Positions 1-10,402 of a stretch of DNA of 53,163 bases are shown here, piece by piece (position 1 is the stretch's first letter; the number at the start of each line of letters is the position of its first letter). The notes below the pieces were generated by a model, which was not told the DNA's origin, searched no databases, and was given only the letters and a program-made list of their open reading frames with translations. The DNA is taken from contig JAADVB010000122.1 of the NCBI GenBank assembly GCA_023334545.1, positions 1 through 53,163 of the forward strand, in the 5' to 3' direction. Position numbers and translations under genes: made by a program. The DNA comes from Salisapilia sapeloensis. Its lineage: Eukaryota; Oomycota; Peronosporomycetes; Peronosporales; Salisapiliaceae.

Positions 1-21
1 AACAGGAATGTCAGAGCACGT

Positions 22-540
22 GATCGTTTGCCTTTGATGCAATCAGGAGGAAACGATCTTCAAGAAGACTTCAAGTCACGCCTGGTGCTCGACTGGTGCA
101 AATTCGGAAAAGCGCGCGAAACAGTCGCTTCTTTGGTGAGCCCTTCGATTTACTTGCGCTATCGAGCTCTTCGCTATTATTTCGGAACAGGCGAAATTCA
201 GGGTGGACGGTATAATTTAGCGATATATGTGACTTACACTGTACGCCGTCACACTAAAATGTCGAAGAGCTCAATAGCGGAAGTAAATCGAATGCAACTT
301 CAATCTAAATGACTTCGACGAGAAACTACGATACGCTCGACGGTATGCCCCGCCAAAGCATGACAGAGATACGTACGATAGACGTGAAAGGAATTGAAAG
401 ATGGATAGCGACGTAAGAGCAGCACGAACCGCCAAAGACTCAGACATTGATTTCTATTGTAGTTTTTGTGTGTCTACTCACATAATGCCTTTAATGCCGT
501 GCATACTACTCGAATATCTGCTCAACGAACACAGCTTATT
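22..540. repeat. Dispersed repeat, copy A (diverged)
   Basis: This stretch aligns by eye with 14588-15010, with short identical blocks in the same order. Shared blocks include the segment around 71-118 (matching about 14646-14687), the segment 262-300 (matching about 14751-14790) and the segment 520-537 (matching about 14982-14999). Copy A carries about 110 extra bases (about 120-225) that copy B lacks. No convincing protein is encoded: the open frame at 28-312 is not preserved in copy B. It is probably a relic of a transposable element or other dispersed non-coding repeat. The left end may lie outside the window. Confidence 0.7.
144..292. repeat. Inverted repeat inside copy A
   Basis: The arms are 144-173 and 263-292. 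The second arm is the reverse complement of the first at 28 of 30 positions, with an 89-base spacer. Copy B keeps only the right-hand arm (about 14752-14785), because the left arm lies in the segment it lacks. The arrangement would allow a hairpin, or may mark a nested insertion or inverted duplication in copy A. Confidence 0.65.
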
Positions 541-1471
541 CTATTCTTGCTTACTTTTGGTTATGCTGCTAGGTTGACTCTTAGATATGCTGACAATTTA
601 CCCTTAAATAGTACCCTGATTCCTTAGCACCTTCCACTATGGCCATGACATATGGAGATTGATGGGAAAATAGACGAAAATTTCCTATTTATAAACCCTG
701 TCATACACTCTCCATAAGAGGAAGGATATATTGGTTCTCAAGCGACTCTAAAAACCCTGCATCTTTAATTTAGATTTAATTAGACCATATTATGACAGAT
801 ATACGTCTGTCAACCTAGTCGACTGTAACATGAGCGAACTAGACGCTTTGGTTTTTTTCGAGACAACGAACGTCAACTTCATTTAGAAAGCTAGTGCCAA
901 CTCTTTTATACTCTTTTGGCGCTCGCTCGCTTTGAAGATAAACTTTAGTCTTCCTCTCCTCTATATCTTCTTACTTCCAACCAGAATTTGCGCACTAGAC
1001 CTCGCATACAGTAGTGGAAACCGATGAATGCTGGAAAGCGACTGGAAAGCTATAGAGTTGAAGTTGCGAGGAGAGTATCAGTAAATTGCCATCAGACGAT
1101 GAGGGACGCTGGAAGAGTATGCTAAACAAAGTTTCCACTTGCAATTGATTCCATTGCGCAAGGTATCAATAAAGATCTCATAGCTTTCACTATACGAAAT
1201 GAAGCATGCACAGTAAAATTGGCAAGGCGCCAACTCCAACGCTATCTTTTTGGCATGCATATTCTTTCTGATTGGCTTTAAATACATAATAAAAACAAAT
1301 CATATTGAAATAAAGAAGCTTTTTCACCAATCACATAGATTTCAATGTACAATTAGAGGTCCAAAACCTCGCCAAATTGTACAGATTCAATTGAAATTGA
1401 CAACATACAAACTTTCATTTAGCCTACAGCTATCTTAAAAGCCTTCGGGAGGTATCGTCATCGATTCAATA
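541..1471. other. Non-coding stretch upstream of the L2HGDH gene
   Basis: No open frame here looks like a protein and I see no RNA gene. It is AT-rich with short poly-T runs. The promoter of the gene starting at 1472 should lie at its right end, but I cannot point to a specific element. Confidence 0.5.
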
Positions 1472-2860
1472 ATGAAGTCGCTAGTGATCGCAGGAGGAGG
1501 CGTTGTGGGCATTGCAATCGCCCGACGTGCCGCGAAGCAAGGGATGAATGTCTTCTTGACGGAGCAGAACCTCGCTCTTGGTATGGAGACAAGCTCTCGG
1601 AACAGTGAAGTCATTCATGGTACGCTTTCTGTCATTAACGACGAAAGTATCATTTATCTTATTCTTCCTATGTAGCTGGGATTTACTACCCCAAAGATAG
1701 TTGGAAAGCGGACTTGTGTGTCCGAGGACGAAGGATGCTCTACGATTTCTGCAAAGTTTATGAAGTACCTCATGCACGATGTGGCAAAGTGATCGTCGCG
1801 CAGGAGCACCAAGTAGGTAAATAGAAAGTAGGTAGAGATAAGTATATTAAAAGTTTCGTATAGACGAATCAACTGCGTGAGCTCGCATATAAGGGAAACG
1901 AGAATGGTGTGGAAGGACTGAGGTTACTATCGAAAGCAGAGTTGCAAGAGATGGAGCCTCACGTGGATGGACAGGAAGCGTTGTACTCTCCCAACACCGG
2001 CATCGTCGATTCCCATATACTCATGCAGACGCTCCAGAGCGATGCAGAGGAGCATGGAGCGATGATAGCATTAGGCACGACTGTAGAAAGTGGCGTGTAT
2101 AACGATGAGACATCGTCCTTCGAACTGCAAGTCCGCCAAGATGGTACTGCCGACACGATCCAATGCGACTACTTTGTCAATGCCACTGGTATCTTCGCAC
2201 CGGATTTAGCACGAAAGGTCGTACATAAAGGCATGAAGCTACCTGACAAGTATCCAGTTGTACCCTCACAACTCGCGAAAGGCACCTACTTCAAATTGAA
2301 GCCAAGCTTGCGCCCCTTCAGGTATTTCTACTAGCCTCATGTCGTTTCATACGTTGCCTGAACCGAGGAACTAGTCACTTGGTGTACCCACTGCCGGAAA
2401 TTGGTGGACTGGGTGTCCACGCGACACTGGATTTAGAAGGTGCCGTTCGCTTTGGCCCTGATGTTGAGTGGGTTGACAAAGTAGATTATCGGGTACGCCA
2501 GTGCAGGTATCGTCCAGACGCTTCAATTACTTACGTCATGTTGGGTATAGCCGGATGAAGGGAAAGCTAGTATCTTTGCGGAGCGAATAAGACAGTATTG
2601 GCGAGGAATCAAGGAAGAGGACTTGACAGTCGACTATTGTGGCATTAGACCAAAGATTGAGATGGATGGGGATATGTATCATGACTTTTACATTGCGGTA
2701 TGCGGTTAATTTCGAAGGGAAGAGTGGGAACTAAGAAACGTTGTAGGATCGACGGAAACATCAAGTTCCTGGTCTCGTCCACCTGTGTGGCGTCGAGTCG
2801 CCAGGCCTGACGTCGTCACTAGCGATTGCTGATACCGTCGTAGATAAGCTTTTAAAGTAA
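1472..2860 (+). CDS. L2HGDH: L-2-hydroxyglutarate dehydrogenase (FAD-dependent), six exons
   Basis: This gene is predicted to oxidise L-2-hydroxyglutarate to 2-oxoglutarate with FAD, a metabolite-repair reaction usually in mitochondria. Exons rebuilt by hand: 1472-1619, 1676-1812, 1864-2321, 2375-2492, 2551-2697, 2747-2860, giving 373 residues. All introns are 49-58 bp and keep the frame. The start is the first ATG before the Rossmann strand, which carries GxGxxG (residues 8-13). The family block [15 protein letters not shown] is completed across intron 1. Further matches are [25 protein letters not shown] and the C-terminal [13 protein letters not shown]. There is no obvious mitochondrial presequence, and the protein is shorter than animal homologues. 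An alternative is a bacterial-type LhgO-like cytosolic enzyme, or an unseen upstream exon. Confidence 0.9.
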
Positions 2861-3005
2861 ATGAACTCGTAACGCGAATGAGTTGAAGCATGCAGCCACT
2901 TGCATCCGTATGTCTTTTCGGGATCGAAATGTCGATCGCAGTGACGTAATTGCTACCGACCGCCTTCTTTATTCTTTGATCTGCGGTCAAGTACCTCCAT
3001 CCACG

Positions 3006-4284
3006 ATGATGAAGAAACGTCCTGGACCCAAGTTCTTTAGTCCCTTTCCATCTTTCCATCTAAGTCCAGATGAAGAGGGTCGATTGCGAGAATTGGGACC
3101 GACGCTGGTTCAGAATGCAGTGGAGGAGTATAATCAGTTTGTCGAATCAGGGGATAATGCATTGGATCCGGAGCATTGGCGATTCATTCGACAAGATGAG
3201 AACTTGCAAGTGCATAAACGACGGGCAAAGTGTAATCTAGATTCCTTGGCAGTTCGGCGTGCAGAGGAAGAAGCGATCAAGTCTGGTCAGGAAATTACGA
3301 CCGCAGCGATCGTGGACCTTCGATGTCTTGGCACGACCGCTGGCAATCTAGATGTAAGACGTGTCTGTATTGCAACGAAACTATGGGTACTAAATCGATG
3401 GGCAGGATGCAATGTATGGTGTCATCTCCGATACGACCGATGTGATGCGAATCAAGTCGGCTTATGGTGAAGACGGTATTACGGACTGTGCAGTCATGAG
3501 TTCGATCATCGAGCCTAGCGAAGAAGACCCATTTCACTGCATGCATATCAAATGGCGTATTAATGTAAATCCGCTGCCAGCTCGCATCTTGGCAAGGAGA
3601 GACTTTGTCTATCTCGAATATTGTGGGTTTGCTACTTTAACAAACGGCGAGCGCGTTGGGTTCCAGTTGCTGCATAGTATCGATTTCCCACAAGCACCTG
3701 CCTTAGACTGGGCAGTACGTAGCAACATGGCCGTGTGCGGTCTCTATCGGCAAAAGCGCGAGAATACCTTGGAGGTATATGCCTCTGGCATATTTGTCGC
3801 CGGTCAGAACATTCGCCACTTTTTGCCGTACGGGGCTGCTTATGCCGTTGCCATGACACTGTCAGGTCAAGTGCATGTTGCGCATATGAAAAAGCTATCG
3901 TACTTGCTCCAGCAACGATTAGCGAGTGGAGAGATGCCTAATCTATCGGAAACGGAAGCGACGCAATGTCGAATGTGTAAAAAGAAACGAAAGAGAGCAG
4001 GAACGAAAGGGTCGTGTCGCATGTGCCACTACCCTCTATGTGGTTCCTGTCGTGTCGTCAAGAAGTTGTACTTCTTGACACCTGATAAGGCTTTAGAGCA
4101 GCGGAGCGTGACACTCTGTACTGCTTGCATTACGTTTGCTTTAAATGCAGATGCTGCGAGTATCGCTCGTGAGGAAATGTCCATGTCAAGAGGAAGCAGT
4201 ACTTTGCCATATCTCCAGGACATTGGAAATGAACGTAGCAACTCGCGTTCGGGTACAGCGACTTTGTCTCGCTCCATACCGTAA
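3006..4284 (+). CDS. START-like domain protein with C-terminal FYVE-like zinc finger
   Basis: Exons are 3006-3353 and 3406-4284, with a 52 bp phase-0 intron (gtaaga..gggcag). The join yields DDAMYGVIS, a typical opening of oomycete START-related proteins. Residues about 115-310 form the START-like lipid-binding fold. Then follow paired cysteines (CRMCKK..., CRMCHYPLCGSC, LCTACI) that resemble a degenerate FYVE/RING-like zinc finger without the classic RRHHCR basic patch. A role in lipid binding at endomembranes is inferred. The start is the first of two adjacent ATGs; an in-frame ATG at 2910 would add 32 poorly structured residues. A strong gtaagt donor overlaps the TAA stop (4281); a 50 bp intron to 4330 would move the stop to 4355. 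Confidence 0.8.
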
Positions 4285-4398
4285 GTGGGCATGTTTGTCT
4301 TGCTAAAGAGACAGGTCATTACGTGAATAGGCCAAGCATGAACAGATTGAAGTAGGTAGCATCGACGATGAAAATGGTAGTGCCTTCGAATTAACAAG

Positions 4399-6399
4399 TT
4401 ACCAAAAGTTGCATCTCTTTTCTTTCGTGCCAAAGTGGTTCATCGGATCCTTGTCCTTGCACTTGAAAGCGTCTGCAAATCCTTTGGTATTCTTCATTAA
4501 TCCGTTGACACGGAAGAGGTTGGGTACCATGACCGCGTTGGCCATTTCTGCATTGAATTGCGCCGACGTCTCTTTAATGCATAGATTCTGGGCAAAAGCA
4601 GTGTAGAATGTTTTCACATCCTCATCACTAATACCCCCATTCGCTTTCTTATAAGCACCAAAGGCAAGTTCGATGGCGCTGACGTCTGCCAGATTTTCAT
4701 CCGCCGCTCGCTTCCCATTTAGTTTCTTCCCATTGCCTTTCCCCGTGTATATTTTGGTAATGCACTCTTCCCTCTGTCGATAGTCACTAGCAGTCGTCCA
4801 GGTCCACCATCCATCTTCCAATGGCGTGCCGTCTTTATCAAAGGCTCTTCCAAGCCTATCCACGACGTGTGTGACTTCACGTGCAAACATGAAGCCCATA
4901 GTCGCATACTGATGAGCTTCCGGCATGTCCGTATCAAAGATCGGAGGCTGTAAGAAGGCTGCAGGTACTACGATACGGTGTACGTTCGGTTCATAGACCG
5001 GACTTTGATGAAGTGCCTTCATCGGCCAAGTTTCCACGTCCACGTCATCGTCCAGCCGAGCCATGTCTTCCGCAAATTTTGCATTCCATATCTTTTTCAT
5101 GTTTTCAAAATATGCATCGGGTTCTAGATCCAGATCACTCGTCCATGCATAGTCATTGCTACCGAGGATGACGTAGAGGTTGTTCATTTTTTCCGTTGCC
5201 ATGTCTTTTGCATCATCATGAAGCCACTTAGTGTTTTCAATACGAGCTTTTGCTTCCTCAATAATGTTATCCGTAATTTCTTTCGCTCGGCTCTTGATAG
5301 TGTCACTCAATGCCTCCTCTGCGAACTTTTCACCAATCCATTCGTTAAAGATTTCCATAGCCTTTGCCTTGCACATATCCTCTCGAGGTATTCGCTGCGT
5401 GTCACCTAGAAGCGCTTTACCAAGGAAATTAAATTGGACGTCGACGACGCTTTGGGAGAGGTATGCTGCAAGGGTGTGTATCAACAAGAAACCCATGTAC
5501 AGCTTCAAGTCTTTCACGTCTCTAATAGCCATGTAGAGTCCATCAAAGTAGCTTTTTCCATGGATGATGATTGTTTGTTTACGGCCCAAGTCTTTGTGTG
5601 AGTTGTCTTCGTTCACTCCTTTGACATAATACTCGAGGAGTTTATTTCTATAAAGTTGTATGATAGAAGTGCGATCCTGTTTGTCTGGGTCGGCAACTTT
5701 GTAATGTTTAAAGATGGTTGCAAGCTTTTGTTCCACATCGACAATGCGTTCGGCCATTTTCGCCGCTCGATCATCATCTTCGTCCAAGTCGCCGTCGTAC
5801 ACACGATCGACAAAGCTCTTCAAGTCAACTACCTCAGTCATGTTCATGACATACTGCTGAACTGCTCCTCGAAACGATTTGAACCAAGCTTTGACCTCAT
5901 AAGCCTCCTCTGTCATTAAAATTTTTTCTCCTGGTTGCATACGTAAGATTGTTTTACTCGAGTCTTCTGGATCTAGCTCGACTTCAGACGTCACGAAGAA
6001 CTGCGGGTATGTCTGCGACAGCTGACCGAGCACTTTGAAACAATCGAAGATATCGTCCGTATCGGCAATGAGATCTAATCCTTCTTGTAATGGACTCGTA
6101 CCGAGTGCATTAATACTCTCCATATCATTGCATGAGGCGATAAAAGCGCTGACTTTATCATCATTTTTTAAAATCCCATCAACAATTTTTTTATTTGCCT
6201 TCAAAACAGCGTTGGAAGTACGAACTTCTCCCACCTGGCCATCCTTTAACTTTGTCTTCTTTAGCCACGTACCACAAGCATGCGTGTAAAAATTTTGACA
6301 CGCTGGCGTCTCTTTTTGCGTCAAATCTTGCATGGAAGAAGGCATCTCCGCGTTGACTAGCGCCAGTAGGACAAGAGTGAAAGCCACAAAGCACTTCAT
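4399..6399 (-). CDS. Secreted M13 (neprilysin-like) peptidase homologue with degenerate zinc motif
   Basis: A single exon of 666 residues. Residues 1-17 form a clear signal peptide (MKCFVAFTLVLLALVNA). The N-terminal M13 pattern with cysteines (DFYTHACG-like NFYTHACGTW) and the long helical lobe follow. Near the catalytic centre, VPAAFLQPPIFD matches the family's FPAGILQPPFF block. The zinc motif HExxH reads REVTH (residues 507-511), so the first zinc-binding histidine is arginine. The downstream glutamate of the GENIAD-type motif is kept as DENLAD (E568, D572). The NAYY substrate-binding motif is also absent. Family members are secreted or membrane zinc endopeptidases. This one probably cannot bind zinc normally and may be a pseudoenzyme acting as a binding protein. 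It is convergent with the START/FYVE gene, about 115 bp apart. Confidence 0.9.
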   Translation of the reverse strand: MKCFVAFTLVLLALVNAEMPSSMQDLTQKETPACQNFYTHACGTWLKKTKLKDGQVGEVRTSNAVLKANKKIVDGILKNDDKVSAFIASCNDMESINALGTSPLQEGLDLIADTDDIFDCFKVLGQLSQTYPQFFVTSEVELDPEDSSKTILRMQPGEKILMTEEAYEVKAWFKSFRGAVQQYVMNMTEVVDLKSFVDRVYDGDLDEDDDRAAKMAERIVDVEQKLATIFKHYKVADPDKQDRTSIIQLYRNKLLEYYVKGVNEDNSHKDLGRKQTIIIHGKSYFDGLYMAIRDVKDLKLYMGFLLIHTLAAYLSQSVVDVQFNFLGKALLGDTQRIPREDMCKAKAMEIFNEWIGEKFAEEALSDTIKSRAKEITDNIIEEAKARIENTKWLHDDAKDMATEKMNNLYVILGSNDYAWTSDLDLEPDAYFENMKKIWNAKFAEDMARLDDDVDVETWPMKALHQSPVYEPNVHRIVVPAAFLQPPIFDTDMPEAHQYATMGFMFAREVTHVVDRLGRAFDKDGTPLEDGWWTWTTASDYRQREECITKIYTGKGNGKKLNGKRAADENLADVSAIELAFGAYKKANGGISDEDVKTFYTAFAQNLCIKETSAQFNAEMANAVMVPNLFRVNGLMKNTKGFADAFKCKDKDPMNHFGTKEKRCNFW

Positions 6400-6793
6400 T
6401 TATTCTCGGAATAAGTCGGTATGAAGAAAATGGGGTCGAATCAATCAAGTTTCCATTCCGACCGCGGATGAGATGGGGCTGGCAATTTTGAAGATGTATT
6501 GCAGTTGTTATCAGACAGCTGTTTCGTACGTGTCTAACATAAAAGGGAGGCTACTGACGTGGGTTTCGATGTGTATGACCTGTTAGCAATGGATAGGAAG
6601 ACTTCGCGGTGTCCATGTGCTAGTGTCTTGGACGGTCCATCCAGCATTTACAAGCTAACGCTTGTGCATGCTGACAGCCTTCAATAGAGAGTAGTGATTG
6701 CGAGTCAGTTCGGTCGCTGCAGATGGTGAAGTTCGAACGTGGCTCATCCAAGGTCGGAGCCGCTCATTTCTGCTTTTTCAATCGACAAGCGAT
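6400..6793. other. Divergent promoter region between M13 homologue and tyrosinase
   Basis: The 394 bp between two divergently transcribed secreted-protein genes contain no credible coding sequence. The only element I can name is an initiator-like sequence at 6762-6777 next to the tyrosinase start. Shared regulation of the two genes is possible but not shown. Confidence 0.45.
6762..6777 (+). promoter_or_regulatory. Oomycete initiator-like element upstream of tyrosinase
   Basis: GCTCATTTCTGCTTTT matches the published oomycete core promoter consensus GCTCATTYYNCAWTTT at 14 of 16 positions by my count. It lies 17 bp before the ATG at 6794. It supports that start and rules against translation from further upstream. 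Confidence 0.5.
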
Positions 6794-9700
6794 ATGAGGA
6801 TCGCTGCGTGGCTACTCATTGCAATTGCAATGGCGCTCACGGCGGTGACGCAAGCACAATTGCCACCAGGATCGAATTCGGCTTGTGGCAAGGAACGTGT
6901 GCGCAAGTCATGGGATGGCATGACGGACGATGAGAAAACTTTATTCAAGCGAGCATTTTCAAGTGCTATGGGCTCTGGCGAGGTCATGCGCTTCGTCCAG
7001 ACGCACATGGAAATCCAATCGAACCAACAAGCCCATAAAACGTGCGCTTTCATTCCATGGCATCGCCGGTACGTCCTGGCTTTTGAGAACATGCTACGGT
7101 CACAAGGCGATGAGTTTACCTGCGTCACTGTTCCGTACTGGAATGCACTCGCAGACTACAAGCGGCAAGTCAGTGGCGAATGTGAGAACTTGTGGGAGTG
7201 CTCTTCCGTCGTCCGAGAGACGTGTGATGACATTGCGACCACTGAACCAAAGCCCCGAACGATGACAATCAACGGTCGGACGCGTGAAGACTTCCCTTGC
7301 TACGGGAACAGCGAGTTTACGTCCAATCTAAAGAACTATACAGATGACAATGGGGAAGAGATAAACTGTTGGATTCGCGGTGATCACGTCAAGACTCTGA
7401 TTCAAGCAGGTTCCTCGATCTCAGCTGTTGGCAAGCTGATGCAAATCAACAACCATGTCGACTTCTCGTCGCGCATGGAAGGGGCCATCCATGCGGAGAT
7501 ACATAATGCTGCCGGTGGTCTCGTATCGACCTTTGCTGCACCGCACGAACCACTCTTCTGGTTCTGGCACTCGGCCATCGACTTAATAGGTTACACCTAT
7601 CAACGCTGCCATCTCAAGCAGACTGATGACCCATTAACATCTATCTATGGCTTCTCTCAAGAGGATAACTGCAACTTCCGCGACGACCTGGTCATTCCAC
7701 CCACGAACCTCGAGAGTCAGATCATTCAGAACACTGGCAAAGACGACGCGCCAGTCCAGTGCGAAGACGATGACTTGATTGGCAAGTACTATCAACCGCT
7801 GAGTAAGGACCTGAAGGACTTTATCGACTACAACAACGGCAACTTCTTTGAGCAAGAGTACGTCTACTCGTATGAGATGGCATCTGACTTTGCCGAAGAT
7901 TTGCTCGAGAATGATGACTACTGCCAATACGTTCCGCCAGAAGAGCTGGCGAAGAGCTCCAGTGATGATTCGTCAGTGTCTGAAGACAGCTCTAGTGGTA
8001 GTGCTACTGCTTCGTCTAGTGCTAGCGCTTCCACCTCTACCTCTGCTGGTAGCTCCAATTCCGCTAGTGCTAGTGCTTCTAGCTTCACTTCTGGCTCGAC
8101 CTCGAGTGGTGATGCAGTTGAGACTCCAGACGAGACGTCTACGGATGACGACAGTGGTCCGTTTGGTGGTGACATAGTGGCTCCGTCGCTCGCGGATGAC
8201 ATCGACTTTAGTACTTTCGACAGTGCTTCTAATGGTGCTGACTCTCCTTCGATGAGTGATGCTAGTGCGAGTGCTTCTGCTGACGTAGAAACACCTGCTA
8301 GCGGATCAGCTTCGGCACCTAGCTTGGAAACGGGTAGCGAAGAGAATACTTCCTCACCTGACGTGCCCGAGACTGGTGAAGAGGAGACTCCTGCGCCTGA
8401 AGGGGATGCTATCTGGGGCAGCTTTGGTCTATCTTCTGAATTTGGCGACTTGTTCGATGGCGATGCAACGGTTCAGCCAGGTTCTGGTGATGGCGCAATG
8501 GATTCTACACCGGGCTCAATGGATAGATCAATGGGTTCTACCTCGGAAGCAGTTGGCGATAGAAGTGTACCAGCCGATGAAGGTGACTCTTCAAGCACCA
8601 TCTCTCTGCCTCCTGCCTTTGACGCCAGCGTAGGTGACGATGACGAGGGTCCGTTCGAACCGACTAATGGAGTAGACATCTCTCCATCTGATGGGTTTGA
8701 AGCTCTTGAAACGAAGAGCCCTGCACCCGAGAACCCGGAGACTGGTGAAACAGAGGATGCTCCATCAGACGGGTTCGAAGCCGCTGAAGAGGGATCCGCA
8801 GCAGCTGAGGAAGACAAGGCAAATGCAGAGGAGACTCCAGCATCTGAAGAGCCTGAGACGGATGGAGAGGAGACTCCAGTACCTAAAGAGTCTAAGGCTG
8901 ATGGAGAGGAGACTCCAGCTCCTGAAGGAGAAAGTGCGTGGGGTAGCTTTAGCATGTCAAGCTTTGGCAGTTGGTTCGGTAGCGGGGAAGCAGCAGCGTC
9001 GGACTCGGGTAATGAATCGATGGATTCGTCATCTTCCTTGGACTCACTCGATGAGTCGATGTCTGGATCACTCTGCTCGGGATCCTTTGATGACGAAGTG
9101 ACTATACCAGAAAATGAAAGCGCTTCGAGTAGCGCTTCGATGTCTACTAACTTGGAAGTCGACACACATAAGGCTGACCAAGAGCCGTCGAAGTGTGCAA
9201 GCAAAACAAAGAGACCATCTGCTGACACGACACCGACAGAGGATGCCACCTCACCGCCTCCTGAAAACGATCCAGAAACTGGCTCCGAGTCGCACTCGAA
9301 CGATGGAGACACGGCATACCCTGTGCAACCAACTGAGCCACCTACAGAGGAAGAGGATATAGCATACCCTGTGCATACGACTGTACCGCCTGCACCACCT
9401 GCACAGCCTTCGGGGGATGAAGACATGGCCTATCCTGTGCACACGGAAGCGCCAAGTACACCTGAGGAGCCGGAGAATAGCGATGAAGCTTCTACATCGT
9501 CTACGGACGGTGCGGCAGAAGGCGCTACATCAACTTCCGAGGCCTCCACGGCAAGTGCTGAAGCACCAGCTGACGACAAACCGAACTCCATCACGGCGAC
9601 ATGGGATGGTGCCAATCGGTCTGACAATGCCGAGACTGCCCCATGGGAGCAGCCTGCAGACCAGCAGGATACAGTCCAAGCGGATATGTTGTCAGTGCCT

Positions 9701-10402
9701 GAAGGCGCACCGCCTCAACTACCGAACGGACGTGATTCTCCTGCCCCGGAAACGCCAGGAAAGGTGGAGCCTACGGATGGCGCATCGACTGGCGTCATTG
9801 GACATGATGGCAAAGGAGACGTCTGGACGTCGTTCGTGGACGATGGTAAATTGGCAATCAGTGACGGTGACAAGATGAAGGACCTGATGTACGTCAAGTG
9901 GTTCTCTCTCGTGCGCAACTACTTGGACATTCTCTTCCCAGGTGACGTGGGTGAGATCTCTCGACAGCTCGAGATCATCGAGTGTCTGACGTTCAAAAAC
10001 CAATTCGGTCTCCAGAACTTCCCGAAAGACTTTGCCGAAGAGCTTGGTCTCGAGGATACGCGTACGCGATGTCAGCAGATTGTCGATGAATACGCTGAAA
10101 ATGACGATGATAATGTTGCTGTGGAAACCATGTCTTTCAACGCCGAGGACGTGAAGGTGAATGAAGACTTGACACCAGCCCCGTCGATGGACCCAGAGAT
10201 GGCATATATTAAGACACAGACGGATCCGTCGGACTCCAAGGACTCGGCGTCTGCTTCCGGTGGAAATGCAAGTAAAAGCAAAAGTGAAGCGGATGACAAA
10301 GTCTACAGCTCTACGGATGGAGACTCAGCTGGAAACCTCGCACGTGTGAGTGTCGCGAAGGTCGTTGCAGTACTAACTTCATTGACTGCACTACTACTTT
10401 AA
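6794..10402 (+). CDS. Secreted, GPI-anchored tyrosinase with long Ser/Thr/Glu-rich mucin-like region
   Basis: A single exon of 1202 residues. A signal peptide spans residues 1 to about 21. A tyrosinase domain (type-3 copper, oxidises phenols) spans about 30-290. All six copper ligands are visible: CuA H71, H81, H90 (WHRRYVLAFE) and CuB H233, H237, H259 (HAEIH, then EPLFWFWHSAID). Residues about 400-1020 are low complexity, rich in Ser, Thr, Glu, Pro and Ala, with 13-residue EETPAPEG-type repeats and three AYPVHT-type repeats. This suggests heavy O-glycosylation. A second small globular segment lies at about 1025-1110. The hydrophobic C-terminus after a small-residue stretch looks like a GPI-anchor signal. 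Predicted location is the cell surface or wall, perhaps for melanin-like or protein cross-linking chemistry. An initiator-like element 17 bp upstream supports this start. Confidence 0.88.
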   Translation: MRIAAWLLIAIAMALTAVTQAQLPPGSNSACGKERVRKSWDGMTDDEKTLFKRAFSSAMGSGEVMRFVQTHMEIQSNQQAHKTCAFIPWHRRYVLAFENMLRSQGDEFTCVTVPYWNALADYKRQVSGECENLWECSSVVRETCDDIATTEPKPRTMTINGRTREDFPCYGNSEFTSNLKNYTDDNGEEINCWIRGDHVKTLIQAGSSISAVGKLMQINNHVDFSSRMEGAIHAEIHNAAGGLVSTFAAPHEPLFWFWHSAIDLIGYTYQRCHLKQTDDPLTSIYGFSQEDNCNFRDDLVIPPTNLESQIIQNTGKDDAPVQCEDDDLIGKYYQPLSKDLKDFIDYNNGNFFEQEYVYSYEMASDFAEDLLENDDYCQYVPPEELAKSSSDDSSVSEDSSSGSATASSSASASTSTSAGSSNSASASASSFTSGSTSSGDAVETPDETSTDDDSGPFGGDIVAPSLADDIDFSTFDSASNGADSPSMSDASASASADVETPASGSASAPSLETGSEENTSSPDVPETGEEETPAPEGDAIWGSFGLSSEFGDLFDGDATVQPGSGDGAMDSTPGSMDRSMGSTSEAVGDRSVPADEGDSSSTISLPPAFDASVGDDDEGPFEPTNGVDISPSDGFEALETKSPAPENPETGETEDAPSDGFEAAEEGSAAAEEDKANAEETPASEEPETDGEETPVPKESKADGEETPAPEGESAWGSFSMSSFGSWFGSGEAAASDSGNESMDSSSSLDSLDESMSGSLCSGSFDDEVTIPENESASSSASMSTNLEVDTHKADQEPSKCASKTKRPSADTTPTEDATSPPPENDPETGSESHSNDGDTAYPVQPTEPPTEEEDIAYPVHTTVPPAPPAQPSGDEDMAYPVHTEAPSTPEEPENSDEASTSSTDGAAEGATSTSEASTASAEAPADDKPNSITATWDGANRSDNAETAPWEQPADQQDTVQADMLSVPEGAPPQLPNGRDSPAPETPGKVEPTDGASTGVIGHDGKGDVWTSFVDDGKLAISDGDKMKDLMYVKWFSLVRNYLDILFPGDVGEISRQLEIIECLTFKNQFGLQNFPKDFAEELGLEDTRTRCQQIVDEYAENDDDNVAVETMSFNAEDVKVNEDLTPAPSMDPEMAYIKTQTDPSDSKDSASASGGNASKSKSEADDKVYSSTDGDSAGNLARVSVAKVVAVLTSLTALLL
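8831..8930 (+). repeat. 39-bp tandem repeat inside the tyrosinase gene
   Basis: The block beginning gagactccag recurs at 8831, 8870 and 8909, giving a 39 bp period with about 2.6 copies and some substitutions. It encodes a 13-residue unit of the EETPxPxExxxDG type in the mucin-like region. Such units commonly vary in number between strains. Confidence 0.75.

Noticed and set aside
28-312. 94-codon open frame inside repeat copy A
   Set aside because: It is not kept in copy B, overlaps the inverted repeat and has no protein-like motif.
6698-6793. Upstream extension of the tyrosinase frame
   Set aside because: It would start on TTG, lacks a signal peptide at its front and lies before the initiator-like element.
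8473-9426. 317-codon minus-strand frame opposite the tyrosinase stalk
   Set aside because: It is a shadow of the Ser/Glu-rich coding strand; the plus strand has the signal peptide, copper motifs and GPI tail.
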